Assembly (NCBI RefSeq): GCF_002159555.1
Contig: NZ_NFIV01000002.1
Coordinates: forward strand, 124,001-188,000
Source of the DNA: Muribaculum sp. An289
Lineage (GTDB): Bacteria > Bacteroidota > Bacteroidia > Bacteroidales > UBA932
Direction: 5' to 3'
Length of the DNA stretch: 64,000 nt
The notes beneath the pieces are model-generated. The model searched no databases, had not been told where the DNA came from, and saw only the letters and a program-made list of their open reading frames with translations. Positions 9,585-16,674 of the stretch are shown here, in pieces (the first letter of the stretch is position 1; every line of letters starts with the position of its first letter). The position numbers were made by a program, and so were the translations under genes.

Positions 9585-10469
9585 ATGGATATAGAGACGA
9601 TGCGGAATATTCCGCTGGAGGACTTTCTTGCCCGGCTCGGGCATGCTCCCATCAGACACAAGGGGGCCGAATTCTGGTACAGGTCGCCGTACAGGAATGA
9701 AAAGACGGCATCTTTCAAGGTGGATACCGCAAAACAGCTGTGGTATGACTTCGGAACCGGGAAAGGCGGAGACATATTCACCCTTGCCGGAGAGCTGCTT
9801 CGTTCTGACGATTTCATACGTCAGGTAGAATATGTGTCCGAAGTTTCGGGACTGCCGCTTCCGGAGGCACTGAAGCCTGCTGCATGTCCCGTATCCGGTC
9901 ACGGACGGGATGAGTCGGGATTCAGGGATGTGGAGATACGCCCGCTGCAGTCCGCTGCGCTTCTGGGCTACCTTGAAAGCCGGGGCATCTGCCGTGGTAC
10001 AGCAGTCAGGACATGCCATGAGGCATGGTACACGGCAGGAGACAAAAAGTATTTCGCAGTGGCGTTCAGGAACCGCAGCGGAGGATACGAACTCCGGAAC
10101 AGCTTTTTCAAGGGGAGCATCTCCCCGAAGGATGTCTCTCTGGTCCTGTCAGGCTCGCCTGTCTGCAATGTATATGAAGGTTTCATCGACTACCTTTCCG
10201 CCAAGGAACTAGGCATAGGCGCCGGAGAGGATCATATAATCCTCAATTCGGTCGCCAATGTCGGCAGGGCAATGCCTCTTTTGGAGAACTATGCCGAAAT
10301 CCGATGCTGGCTTGACAACGACGATGCCGGCAGCAGGACACTTGAAAGGCTGCGTTCCGTTTACGGTGACGATATCAGAGATATGTCGGCAATGTATTCG
10401 GGATACAAGGATATGAATGAGTATCTGACAGATAAAAACAATATTGAGCATGACAGGGATACAGAATGA
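9585..10469 (+). CDS. traP: TraP, primase-like TOPRIM protein
   Basis: A 294-residue DnaG-type protein. The N-terminal part (IPLEDFLARLGH, SPYRNEKTASFKVD, YDFGTGKGGDIFTL) follows the CHC2 zinc-finger fold, but the usual zinc ligands are not visible around SPYRNEKTASF. The TOPRIM half has VYEGFIDYLSAKELG and the acidic motif LDNDDAG. TraP is thought to prime or process transferred DNA in the recipient; that role comes from family knowledge. Its 3' end overlaps the next gene by 20 bases. Confidence 0.9.
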   Translation: MDIETMRNIPLEDFLARLGHAPIRHKGAEFWYRSPYRNEKTASFKVDTAKQLWYDFGTGKGGDIFTLAGELLRSDDFIRQVEYVSEVSGLPLPEALKPAACPVSGHGRDESGFRDVEIRPLQSAALLGYLESRGICRGTAVRTCHEAWYTAGDKKYFAVAFRNRSGGYELRNSFFKGSISPKDVSLVLSGSPVCNVYEGFIDYLSAKELGIGAGEDHIILNSVANVGRAMPLLENYAEIRCWLDNDDAGSRTLERLRSVYGDDIRDMSAMYSGYKDMNEYLTDKNNIEHDRDTE

Positions 10470-10773
10470 TTACCGCAGACTTCCGGATAATGAGAAGACC
10501 GCTGCGGCTTCTCTTGAGGCAGTCACGGCAGATCCGGCCAACCTTCGGCATGTTCCGGTAAGGAACCTTACCTACGAGGTGATAACCGCTGCGCTTGAAG
10601 CGGACCCGGAGTCTCTGAAAATTCTCTCCGAACGTGGGCATAAGGAACTTTTGCCGATGATATTCTCGGAGAATCCGGAACTTTTTGGAAGGATGCCTCA
10701 GGATGTGCTGACACATGAGGATTACATTGCCGTCGTGCGTGAGTGCGGGTACAATCTGGCCCATGTGCCGTGA
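10450..10773 (+). pseudogene. DUF4116-like repeat protein, N-terminal part before an in-frame stop
   Basis: The likely ATG is 10450 (MTGIQNDYRRL), inside the traP 3' end. About 107 residues hold short helical repeats of the type LRHVPVRNLTYEVITAAL and YNLAHVP, like DUF4116 repeats. Reading stops at TGA 10771-10773, but the same frame resumes at once with RTRAMCREAF, which completes the interrupted repeat. The gene is therefore probably one 353-codon reading frame cut by a nonsense change. A 16-base sequence ccatgtgccgtgaggc occurs at 10761 and again at 10790, so local template switching may have made the lesion. Function unknown. Confidence 0.6.
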
Positions 10774-10776
10774 GGC

Positions 10777-11505
10777 ATGAGGACACGCGCCATGTGCCGT
10801 GAGGCTTTTGCGGCATCCCCTGACCTCGGATATGACCACTGCGACATCATATCCCTGATACCGTATCCTGATGTCTGCATGGAATGCATCAAGGAAGGAA
10901 TGGACAGAAGGGATGTCATGGAGCTGGCCTCCCTTCTCAGACCGGAGACCATTGACAGGGATATGGCCGAGTTCCTTGTTTCACATGACGGAAGATGTCT
11001 TGCGTATGTTCCCGTGCATCTGCAGGACGAGGCCCTTGTGATGAAAGCCGTCTCCGTATCGGGTAATTCCGTGCTTGCGTACAGGACAGTCCTTGACGAA
11101 CTGAAGACGGAGAAAGCGTATATTGCCGGGCTGTACGCAGGATTCCAGTCATTCCTGCTTGTTCCGAAGGACAGGCGCACTCCTGACATATGCCTTGCTG
11201 CGGAGAAGATGTACCCGGACCTGTTCCGCATCAGACCGGATGCCCTGCCTGAGAATGTCAGGAACGGAAGGAACATATTCACATTCAGCCGTATCCTTGA
11301 AAAAGCCACCGGCAATAAATATGACTACGAGGCCATAAAGAACGCCTATGAAGGCAGACCTTTGGCAGTCAGCCGCTTCCTTGCCCCAGAAGGGGTGATG
11401 AAAGACTGTACCGTCCGATATGACAAGGAAAACGGACGGTTCCAGTACAAGAACGGGATACGGGAATTAAGAAAGCCCAACAACAGAACATTGAAATTAA
11501 AGTAA
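10777..11505 (+). pseudogene. DUF4116-like repeat protein, C-terminal part
   Basis: This is the continuation, in the same frame, of the gene stopped at 10771-10773. It has an ATG at 10777, so a separate 242-residue protein could still be made. It contains further repeats (CLAYVPVHLQDEALVMKAV, VLAYRTVLDELKTEKAYI) and a C-terminal domain with LEKATGNKYDYEAIKNAYEG and a basic end. Alignment of its first residues to the other repeats shows no lost bases, only the stop. Its role in the tra operon is unknown; it lies between traP and traQ. Confidence 0.55.
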
Positions 11506-11531
11506 TTGACAACCATCAAAGAGAAAAAGAA

Positions 11532-12038
11532 ATGAACAGATTGAATTTTAATATGACATTTTTCAAATATCTGGCTGTCCTGTGTGCAGGGGCAGCATCA
11601 GCGGCACTTGCCTCATGTGACAATGAACTGGATGTGCAGCAGTCCTACGAATTTACGGTAGAGACTATGCCTGTACCGAAGGAGCTGGCAAAGGGAGAGA
11701 CCGCAGAGATCCGCTGCGAACTGAAGCGGTCCGGCGAATTTGCCGATGCTCTCTATACCGTCCGCTATTTCCAGTATGACGGCGAGGGTACGCTCAGTCT
11801 TGACAACAGCCTTGTACTGCTCCCGAATGACCGCTACCTGCTCGAAAACGAGAAATTCAGACTATATTATACCTCCGGATGCGAGGAATCTCAGAATTTC
11901 GTGGTGGTCGTGGAGGACAACTTCGGACAGTCATGCGAACTGGAATTTGACTTCCAGCATGACAGCGGTGACAATGCTTCCGATGCGGATTTACCAGATG
12001 CCCATTATCCTATAGATTCCCTGATTACAGTAAATTAA
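11532..12038 (+). CDS. traQ: TraQ, DUF3872 lipoprotein
   Basis: A 168-residue lipoprotein: signal segment FLKYLAVL-type followed by SAALASC with the lipobox Cys near residue 29, then DNELDVQQSYEFTVETMPVP, the DUF3872/TraQ signature, and Ig-like strands (FRLYYTSGCEESQNFVVVV). TraQ normally closes the Bacteroides tra operon, and here too it is the last gene before a strong terminator. The upstream start gives an unusually long pre-lipobox region; a later ATG (MTFFKYL) is possible. Confidence 0.88.
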   Translation: MNRLNFNMTFFKYLAVLCAGAASAALASCDNELDVQQSYEFTVETMPVPKELAKGETAEIRCELKRSGEFADALYTVRYFQYDGEGTLSLDNSLVLLPNDRYLLENEKFRLYYTSGCEESQNFVVVVEDNFGQSCELEFDFQHDSGDNASDADLPDAHYPIDSLITVN

Positions 12039-12042
12039 ATAA

Positions 12043-12088
12043 ATTGTTGGGGATGCCATACATAGATTTGTATAGCATCCCCAACAAT
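12043..12088. terminator. Bidirectional hairpin terminator after traQ
   Basis: A 19-base inverted repeat with one G-T wobble (attgttggggatgccatac and gtatagcatccccaacaat) starts five bases after the traQ stop and lies 12 bases from the stop of the convergent gene at 12100. It probably ends both transcripts. Confidence 0.85.
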
Positions 12089-12099
12089 TAACTTTATAA

Positions 12100-12378
12100 T
12101 TAAAATAATTTATCCAGTCCAGGAATTTTTTTTGCTAAGTTGATAGCAATTTCTCCTAGAGCTTTGATTTTAGAGACAAGTTCTGCTTGTTTCAAATTTT
12201 TGCAACTTGCATCATCGACAATTGCTGCCAATTGACGATAGATTTCTATGTCTGATGTATTTGCCATCGCCTTTTCTATTTCGGATTGGGTTAGGCCTTT
12301 CAGCTGCTCTAATTGTTCAGAGAACTGATTGTCGAATTTTTCATCGGCTTTTGCAAAAGAGTCTGTAAATCTGTTCAT
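12100..12378 (-). CDS. Unrecognised small helical protein
   Basis: A 92-residue cytoplasmic protein (MNRFTDSFAKADEKFDNQF), highly charged and helical with a predicted coiled coil, and a C-terminus AINLAKKIPGLDKLF. No family recognised. Its ATG overlaps the stop of the lipoprotein gene upstream on the same strand (ATGA at 12378-12375), so the two are coupled. The local DNA is more AT-rich than the tra genes, suggesting recently acquired cargo. Confidence 0.7.
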   Translation of the reverse strand: MNRFTDSFAKADEKFDNQFSEQLEQLKGLTQSEIEKAMANTSDIEIYRQLAAIVDDASCKNLKQAELVSKIKALGEIAINLAKKIPGLDKLF

Positions 12379-13094
12379 TTTGTTATATTATTCGTAATAT
12401 CTTTAATTTTAGTAATTATCTCGTCTATTTTTTGTTGAGCCTCGTCACTTTTTGTATCAATCGTGTTGCCAACCTTAATTGCCTCATCCATGAAATCTGA
12501 CAGGTCCAGTAACTTCTCTGTAAAACTGTCATCAAGTCCGTCTAATCCTAATCCAGATATAATGTTACCTTGACTTTCTTTCAGCCTTCGTGTAGATTCA
12601 AGGTATGCTGTGAGGGTGGAATTGGCATAAATAACATTTTGATATGATGAATCAATATTCCCCATAATCTCATTTTTCTGCTTTATTATGGGAACTAACA
12701 ACTCTTCTCTTTTTGATTCGATTTGATTTTTTGCAGCTTCTGTAAATTCCAACATGATACCCACTGCTTCATCCGTAGCTTCTTTAGTATTATTCATGCC
12801 GGCATTTACTATAATTCCGTATAAAGATGTGCTGTCTCCAATCTTATATCTGTTGAGTTCATCCTGAAGTACAGTATGTATTATATAGGGAGAATAAGTG
12901 TTGTCAATAAACGTATTTATATCGTTCTCTATCCGATTAAATAAAATCTCAATCGCGGCTCTGTGTGATTGATGCAGAACCAGTAAATCTTCTCCAACTG
13001 TTTTTGACAATGTTACTGTCTCTTTTGGTATTACCGCGCATGAGGTCAGCAGGAAACTAGCACTTAGATACAAGAGGAAAAGAAACTTTTTCAT
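12375..13094 (-). CDS. Unrecognised lipoprotein, coupled to 12100 gene
   Basis: A 239-residue lipoprotein when started at 13094 (MKKFLFLLYLSASFLLTSC, lipobox Cys at 19). An upstream in-frame ATG at 13112 only adds MKSDFI. The mature part is helical with long amphipathic stretches (QQKIDEIITKIKDITNNI) and no recognised domain. It forms a two-gene unit with the small cytoplasmic gene at 12100. The pair sits just past the tra operon in opposite orientation and could serve exclusion or another surface role, but this is only a guess from position. Confidence 0.7.
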   Translation of the reverse strand: MKKFLFLLYLSASFLLTSCAVIPKETVTLSKTVGEDLLVLHQSHRAAIEILFNRIENDINTFIDNTYSPYIIHTVLQDELNRYKIGDSTSLYGIIVNAGMNNTKEATDEAVGIMLEFTEAAKNQIESKREELLVPIIKQKNEIMGNIDSSYQNVIYANSTLTAYLESTRRLKESQGNIISGLGLDGLDDSFTEKLLDLSDFMDEAIKVGNTIDTKSDEAQQKIDEIITKIKDITNNITK

Positions 13095-13213
13095 AATAAA
13101 ATCAGATTTCATGTCAATTTGTCAGTTTTAGATTAGCTGTTTAACTATTAATTAATATAGTCAAACCGCGTGCCAGTTAATTATATATCGCAGATTAGAA
13201 CAGCGGTTTCTTT

Positions 13214-13257
13214 GCTACTTTCTTTGTCCGCCCTCATGCTCACCGAAAGAAAGTAGC
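13214..13257. repeat. Intergenic inverted repeat (hairpin)
   Basis: A perfect 12-base inverted repeat (gctactttcttt at 13214-13225 and aaagaaagtagc at 13246-13257) in the 188-base gap between the lipoprotein gene and the small gene at 13283. No T-run follows, so it is not an obvious terminator. Role unknown. Confidence 0.6.
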
Positions 13258-13282
13258 GGCGGCAGAATCTGCCACCGCAGTG

Positions 13283-13528
13283 TCAATACTCATTTAATCT
13301 GTCAAATGCAGTATGCCTGTCAAGCCATTCCTTTACATGTTCCATATTGTACTCGCTCGTTATGACTGCCGTATGGCTGTCAGTCTGTGTAAAACGGGTG
13401 CTTTCGTAACCGTCTATCCACTCTTTGAGGGTTGCAGCACCCCATGACTGCGTATCGCTGAAAATGCCGTTCAGTTCCGTTATGGATTCCTTGAACTTTA
13501 CGATTATCGTCTGATAGGTCGTTCTCAT
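13283..13528 (-). CDS. Small hypothetical protein of the conjugative element
   Basis: An 81-residue protein starting MRTTYQTIIVKFKE at 13528. The start is chosen because an AAAAGGAAAAGACA sequence lies just upstream; the frame is open further to 13618 but those residues look like untranslated leader. No signal peptide. It ends EWLDRHTAFDRLNEY. No known domain. It follows pcfJ in the leftward accessory cluster and is probably co-transcribed with it. Confidence 0.65.
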   Translation of the reverse strand: MRTTYQTIIVKFKESITELNGIFSDTQSWGAATLKEWIDGYESTRFTQTDSHTAVITSEYNMEHVKEWLDRHTAFDRLNEY

Positions 13529-13623
13529 TGTCTTTTCCTTTTGATTGTTACTTGTGTTATTTCCTTGACGGGTATGTACTCTGTATGTTCCCATTTTCTG
13601 TCTGTTAAAATTCAACAATTATA

Positions 13624-14922
13624 TTATGATGCCTTCTTTGTTCTCATCCGCTTGCGGATAAGGCACATATTGTTGTCCACAAGACTGATGATGCGGTCAT
13701 GGTATTCCGTGTTCTCGTTGCATACTCCACGGCTCTGCACCACCTTGAATGTCTTAAGTGATACCTCCACCGTCTCTATGCGCTTTCCGTCAATGGTGGC
13801 GGAAAGGATGAGGGAGTCTTTCTTTAGGTAATAATTGTTGGACCATACGCAATGGCGCATTGCCGTACCTTCTTCCGCAAATTCAGCCACGCTCTCCAAT
13901 ACCCGTATGTTGAGTGCGCCGTCCGTGATGAGGATGCCGAAGAACCTGCCTTTGAGTTTGCGGTACTCGTCCTCATGCTTCTCCGCTTCCCGTCTGCGCT
14001 TCGCCAATTCCTCCCGTTCCCTCTGTCGGTTGCGTTTCCGTACCAGTCTGTCGTGTTCGGCCTTGATGTCGGACGGACAGACATACTTCGGGCTGTTCGT
14101 GTCCATGCCGAAGTGGTGGAGCAGGTCTATCATGTCTCTCCACATTGAGCCGTCCTTGATGATATGGCCGTTTCTTATACATATCTTTATTGATGCCCAA
14201 TACTTTTCCATATCGAACGAGTAGCGCAGGTAGTAGTTCAGCATCTGATATTGTCCTGTCTTCAGCAATGTCTCCGCTTTCGGATTGGAGAGAATAGCCG
14301 TAAAAAGGTCATACGGCCGGATGTCGTGGAACTCGTCCCGAAATCCGTTTCTCCTTATTTCGGGAATTATCCTCTGTCTCGGATAGGTACAATATGGAGT
14401 TATGTCATACGCACGATGCTTTTTGTTACTGCGTATCTCCATTCCGCTGTACTCCGCCCACAAGTCATAATAGAACAGAGACATTCTGCGCAATCGGGCA
14501 ACGGTCTCGGTCTTTCCGTCAGGCGCAATCCACCTCTGCACCACTTCGCAAATGGAGTATTGTGCAGGCTGTCTCATCTTGAAAAATGCCTTGACAAAGA
14601 AGAACCGTATCACCTGGTATTGTTTGCAGGTGGTGATGATTGAGAAATACTCATTGTAGCCGAATACCCTCTTTCGGGTGTCCAACACCTCTAACTCCAT
14701 ACCGCAATGCGGACATTTGCAGCCGCATATCGTGTCTGCAAGGGTGTGTCCCCCTTTCCACGAATGTCCGCACTCGGTACAATGGATTATACCCTTTGTC
14801 GTTCTTCTTCCGAAGTGCTTGAAACAATGGCGGTAGGCGTATGCCTTCTGCGTTTCGGATATTGCAGGCAGTCTTCTGCTCAGTCGTGCGACTTCTTTCT
14901 GTATGCTTGTTCTCGGTTTCAT
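13624..14922 (-). CDS. pcfJ: PcfJ-like protein
   Basis: A 432-residue PcfJ-family protein (named after a gene of the enterococcal conjugative plasmid pCF10; biochemical role not established). The N-terminal third has a zinc-ribbon-like set of cysteines (HCTECGHSW then CGCKCPHCGMEL). A helical middle follows, then the conserved C-terminal block EEGTAMRHCVWSNNYYLKK and LSATIDGKRIETVEV. It starts two bases after the pcfK stop, and the pair is common at the tra-distal side of Bacteroides elements. Confidence 0.88.
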   Translation of the reverse strand: MKPRTSIQKEVARLSRRLPAISETQKAYAYRHCFKHFGRRTTKGIIHCTECGHSWKGGHTLADTICGCKCPHCGMELEVLDTRKRVFGYNEYFSIITTCKQYQVIRFFFVKAFFKMRQPAQYSICEVVQRWIAPDGKTETVARLRRMSLFYYDLWAEYSGMEIRSNKKHRAYDITPYCTYPRQRIIPEIRRNGFRDEFHDIRPYDLFTAILSNPKAETLLKTGQYQMLNYYLRYSFDMEKYWASIKICIRNGHIIKDGSMWRDMIDLLHHFGMDTNSPKYVCPSDIKAEHDRLVRKRNRQREREELAKRRREAEKHEDEYRKLKGRFFGILITDGALNIRVLESVAEFAEEGTAMRHCVWSNNYYLKKDSLILSATIDGKRIETVEVSLKTFKVVQSRGVCNENTEYHDRIISLVDNNMCLIRKRMRTKKAS

Positions 14923-14924
14923 AA

Positions 14925-15338
14925 TCAGAAATTGAATAGGTTGGGTTGTACTTGTGTCTCTTGTTTGACGGCAGGTCTCTTGTGGCGTTCCTGCATCCTG
15001 CGGAGTTCTGCCTTCTGATACTGCTCCACGGCTCTCTGTCTCGCCTCCGCCTTTTCCTCTTCAGTCAGTTCCACAATGTGGTTTACACTCACTTGGCAGG
15101 AAACTGGGTTGCCGACTTCTACATCGTCCTCGTCATAGTAATGGACTGCCATGGAATATATCTCGCCATCGGTAAAGCCGTTGCAACCGCTCCGCTGTAC
15201 CTCGTTCAGAATGTATGTGATGCAGTCGTCGATGTTCTTCCCCTCCTTGCGGTAGGATTCCGCAAACAGTCTGTCCTCCGCTGCCCTCTGTTGCAGATAG
15301 GCCTGTATCGTCATCTTGAAATGTTCCGTTGATTTCAT
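14925..15338 (-). CDS. pcfK: PcfK-like protein
   Basis: A 137-residue PcfK-family protein: MKSTEHFKMTIQAYLQQRA, then KNIDDCITYILNEVQRSG and YYDEDDVEVGNPVSCQVSVNH, and a helical charged tail ending PNLFNF. No enzyme activity is known. It lies immediately upstream of pcfJ, its usual partner, with two bases between them. Confidence 0.88.
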   Translation of the reverse strand: MKSTEHFKMTIQAYLQQRAAEDRLFAESYRKEGKNIDDCITYILNEVQRSGCNGFTDGEIYSMAVHYYDEDDVEVGNPVSCQVSVNHIVELTEEEKAEARQRAVEQYQKAELRRMQERHKRPAVKQETQVQPNLFNF

Positions 15339-15360
15339 ATCCTTGTCTTTTATGTGGTTG

Positions 15361-15585
15361 TCAAATGGTCTCTTTCAGAATTTCTCTCCAATAGACTGGC
15401 TCTACCTCACTGAGCAGGAAGTCTATGAAGTCCCGTCTCGCATCCTTGCACAACTCCTTGTATAGTTCTCGGAATGTGCTGAAATTGCCGTTGATGTAGG
15501 TCTCTGCCATGTACCAGAAGATATTGTCCACCTCGTAGTACCTGCATTGCTGCGCTGCCGTTCTTGAATGCCTTTTCGTTGCCAT
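15361..15585 (-). CDS. Small hypothetical protein upstream of pcfK
   Basis: A 74-residue protein (MATKRHSRTAAQQCRYYEV then IFWYMAETYINGNFSTFRELYKEL) with no signal peptide. It sits 22 bases upstream of pcfK on the same strand and likely begins the operon with pcfK and pcfJ. The composition is coding-like (aromatic and charged residues in helical spacing). No family recognised. Confidence 0.65.
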   Translation of the reverse strand: MATKRHSRTAAQQCRYYEVDNIFWYMAETYINGNFSTFRELYKELCKDARRDFIDFLLSEVEPVYWREILKETI

Positions 15586-15734
15586 ATCCTTTTTTATTTT
15601 TTATGCGGATTCGGGAGCTTTGGGTGTTTGTTTCGTCTTTCCCGTATTTCCGTCCTCCGACATTTTTTTATGCGTCTTCCGGTCGCTTCGGTATGTTTAT
15701 GTTTCAGGTGCTTCAAAAGGCAGGGATTAGGGGA

Positions 15735-15836
15735 TGCAAGGTTTTTTGAAACAAATACTACCCGGAGGCGTGGAGATTTTTTCAAAAACCGCAGGCCCGA
15801 CCTTGTATGCCCGTTGAAATCCCGGAAATACCTTTG
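15735..15836 (+). promoter_or_regulatory. Structured promoter-like element, copy 1
   Basis: First of two related copies (second at 16462). An outer pair TGCAAGG (15735-15741) and CCTTGTA (15801-15807) encloses an inner stem GGTTTTTTGAAA (15740-15751) with TTTCAAAAACC (15780-15790). The 3' side CCGCAGGCCCGACCTTG is nearly the same in both copies. It is followed by TACCTTTG (15829-15836), a Bacteroides-type -7 box reading right. No clear gene lies directly to the right, so the product, if any, may be a small RNA. The rest of the 364-base gap (15586-15949) shows nothing else I can name. Confidence 0.55.
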
Positions 15837-15949
15837 CACCTGAACATAAACCGCACGGAGCGGCAATGAAGGCGGCAGGTGGAGGAGGACGGAGGAAGAG
15901 ACGGGAATGGGGGGAAACGGCATGGGTGTGCGAACAAAAAAAGGGAGCC

Positions 15950-16393
15950 TTACAGCATCCCTTCGTCAGAATAGCTCAGATAACTGTCTTCTGTGAGTAT
16001 TATATGATCCAGAAGCTGTATGTCAAGTGTCTCACAGGCCTTCTTCAGTCTGCTGGTAAGACTGTTGTCTGTTTTGGAGGCCACACTGTTACCGGAAGGA
16101 TGGTTGTGCGAGAGGATGATGCTTGTCGCATGTGACACCAGTGCCGTCTGGAGGATAATCCGTATATCCACAAGAGCGGCGTTTATGCCGCTTTTGGATA
16201 CGCAGGATACGCCGAGCAGTTTGCCGGAGTTGTTCAGGAACATCACCCAGCACTCCTCGTGGTGCTGCATGCAGTCCTCGTAAATGTTCCGCAGGATATT
16301 ATAAGAGTCCTTTGAAGAACGAATCAGTGTTCTTCTGGAAGAGTCAGCGTCCTTGTAGCTGACGGTAATCTGAGGGAAAGAAAGATTATCCAT
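15950..16393 (-). CDS. RadC-like JAB-domain protein
   Basis: A 147-residue RadC/JAB (MPN-like) protein with the metal-binding motif SHNHPSGNSVASKTD in the second half, preceded by LGVSCVSKSGINAALVDIR and followed by LDIQLLDHIILTED. It lacks the N-terminal helix-hairpin-helix part of full RadC, as is usual for the short copies carried by Bacteroides mobile elements. Its biochemical role is unproven; the fold suggests a metalloprotease. It heads the leftward accessory cluster. Confidence 0.88.
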   Translation of the reverse strand: MDNLSFPQITVSYKDADSSRRTLIRSSKDSYNILRNIYEDCMQHHEECWVMFLNNSGKLLGVSCVSKSGINAALVDIRIILQTALVSHATSIILSHNHPSGNSVASKTDNSLTSRLKKACETLDIQLLDHIILTEDSYLSYSDEGML

Positions 16394-16461
16394 ATTGCAA
16401 AAAATTAAAGGTGAAACATTTATTTTTTGCTTTCAGGACACCGGGGTCAGAACGGACTTCA

Positions 16462-16566
16462 TGCAAGACTTTTGCGCAGAATACAACCCGAAGTATGAGG
16501 AGTGGAGATTGTGCGCAAAACCGCAGGTCCGGCCTTGCAGCTTGTCCGTTTTACCCCGTAACTTTG
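16462..16566 (+). promoter_or_regulatory. Structured promoter-like element, copy 2
   Basis: Second copy of the element at 15735. The outer pair TGCAAG (16462-16467) and CTTGCA (16534-16539) encloses TTTTGCGCA (16470-16478) and TGCGCAAAA (16512-16520). The inner stem differs in sequence from copy 1 on both arms yet still pairs, which is covariation. A -33-like CTTG (16534-16537) sits 21 bases before TAACTTTG (16559-16566), a good Bacteroides promoter reading toward the NTPase gene at 16675. A further -7-like TACATTTG lies at 16645-16652. Confidence 0.6.
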
Positions 16567-16674
16567 CAGAAAAGTAAATGTGAATCTTTACGCAAATGAC
16601 CTATGGACAAATGCAGTTCCCATATTAAAAACGGATATTTTCTCTACATTTGTTTTTTATAAATAGTACGAATA

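Noticed and set aside
15866-16135. Open frame rightward of the first structured element
   Set aside because: Runs antisense into the radC-like gene, with a low-complexity Gly/Arg start; no evidence that it is a protein.
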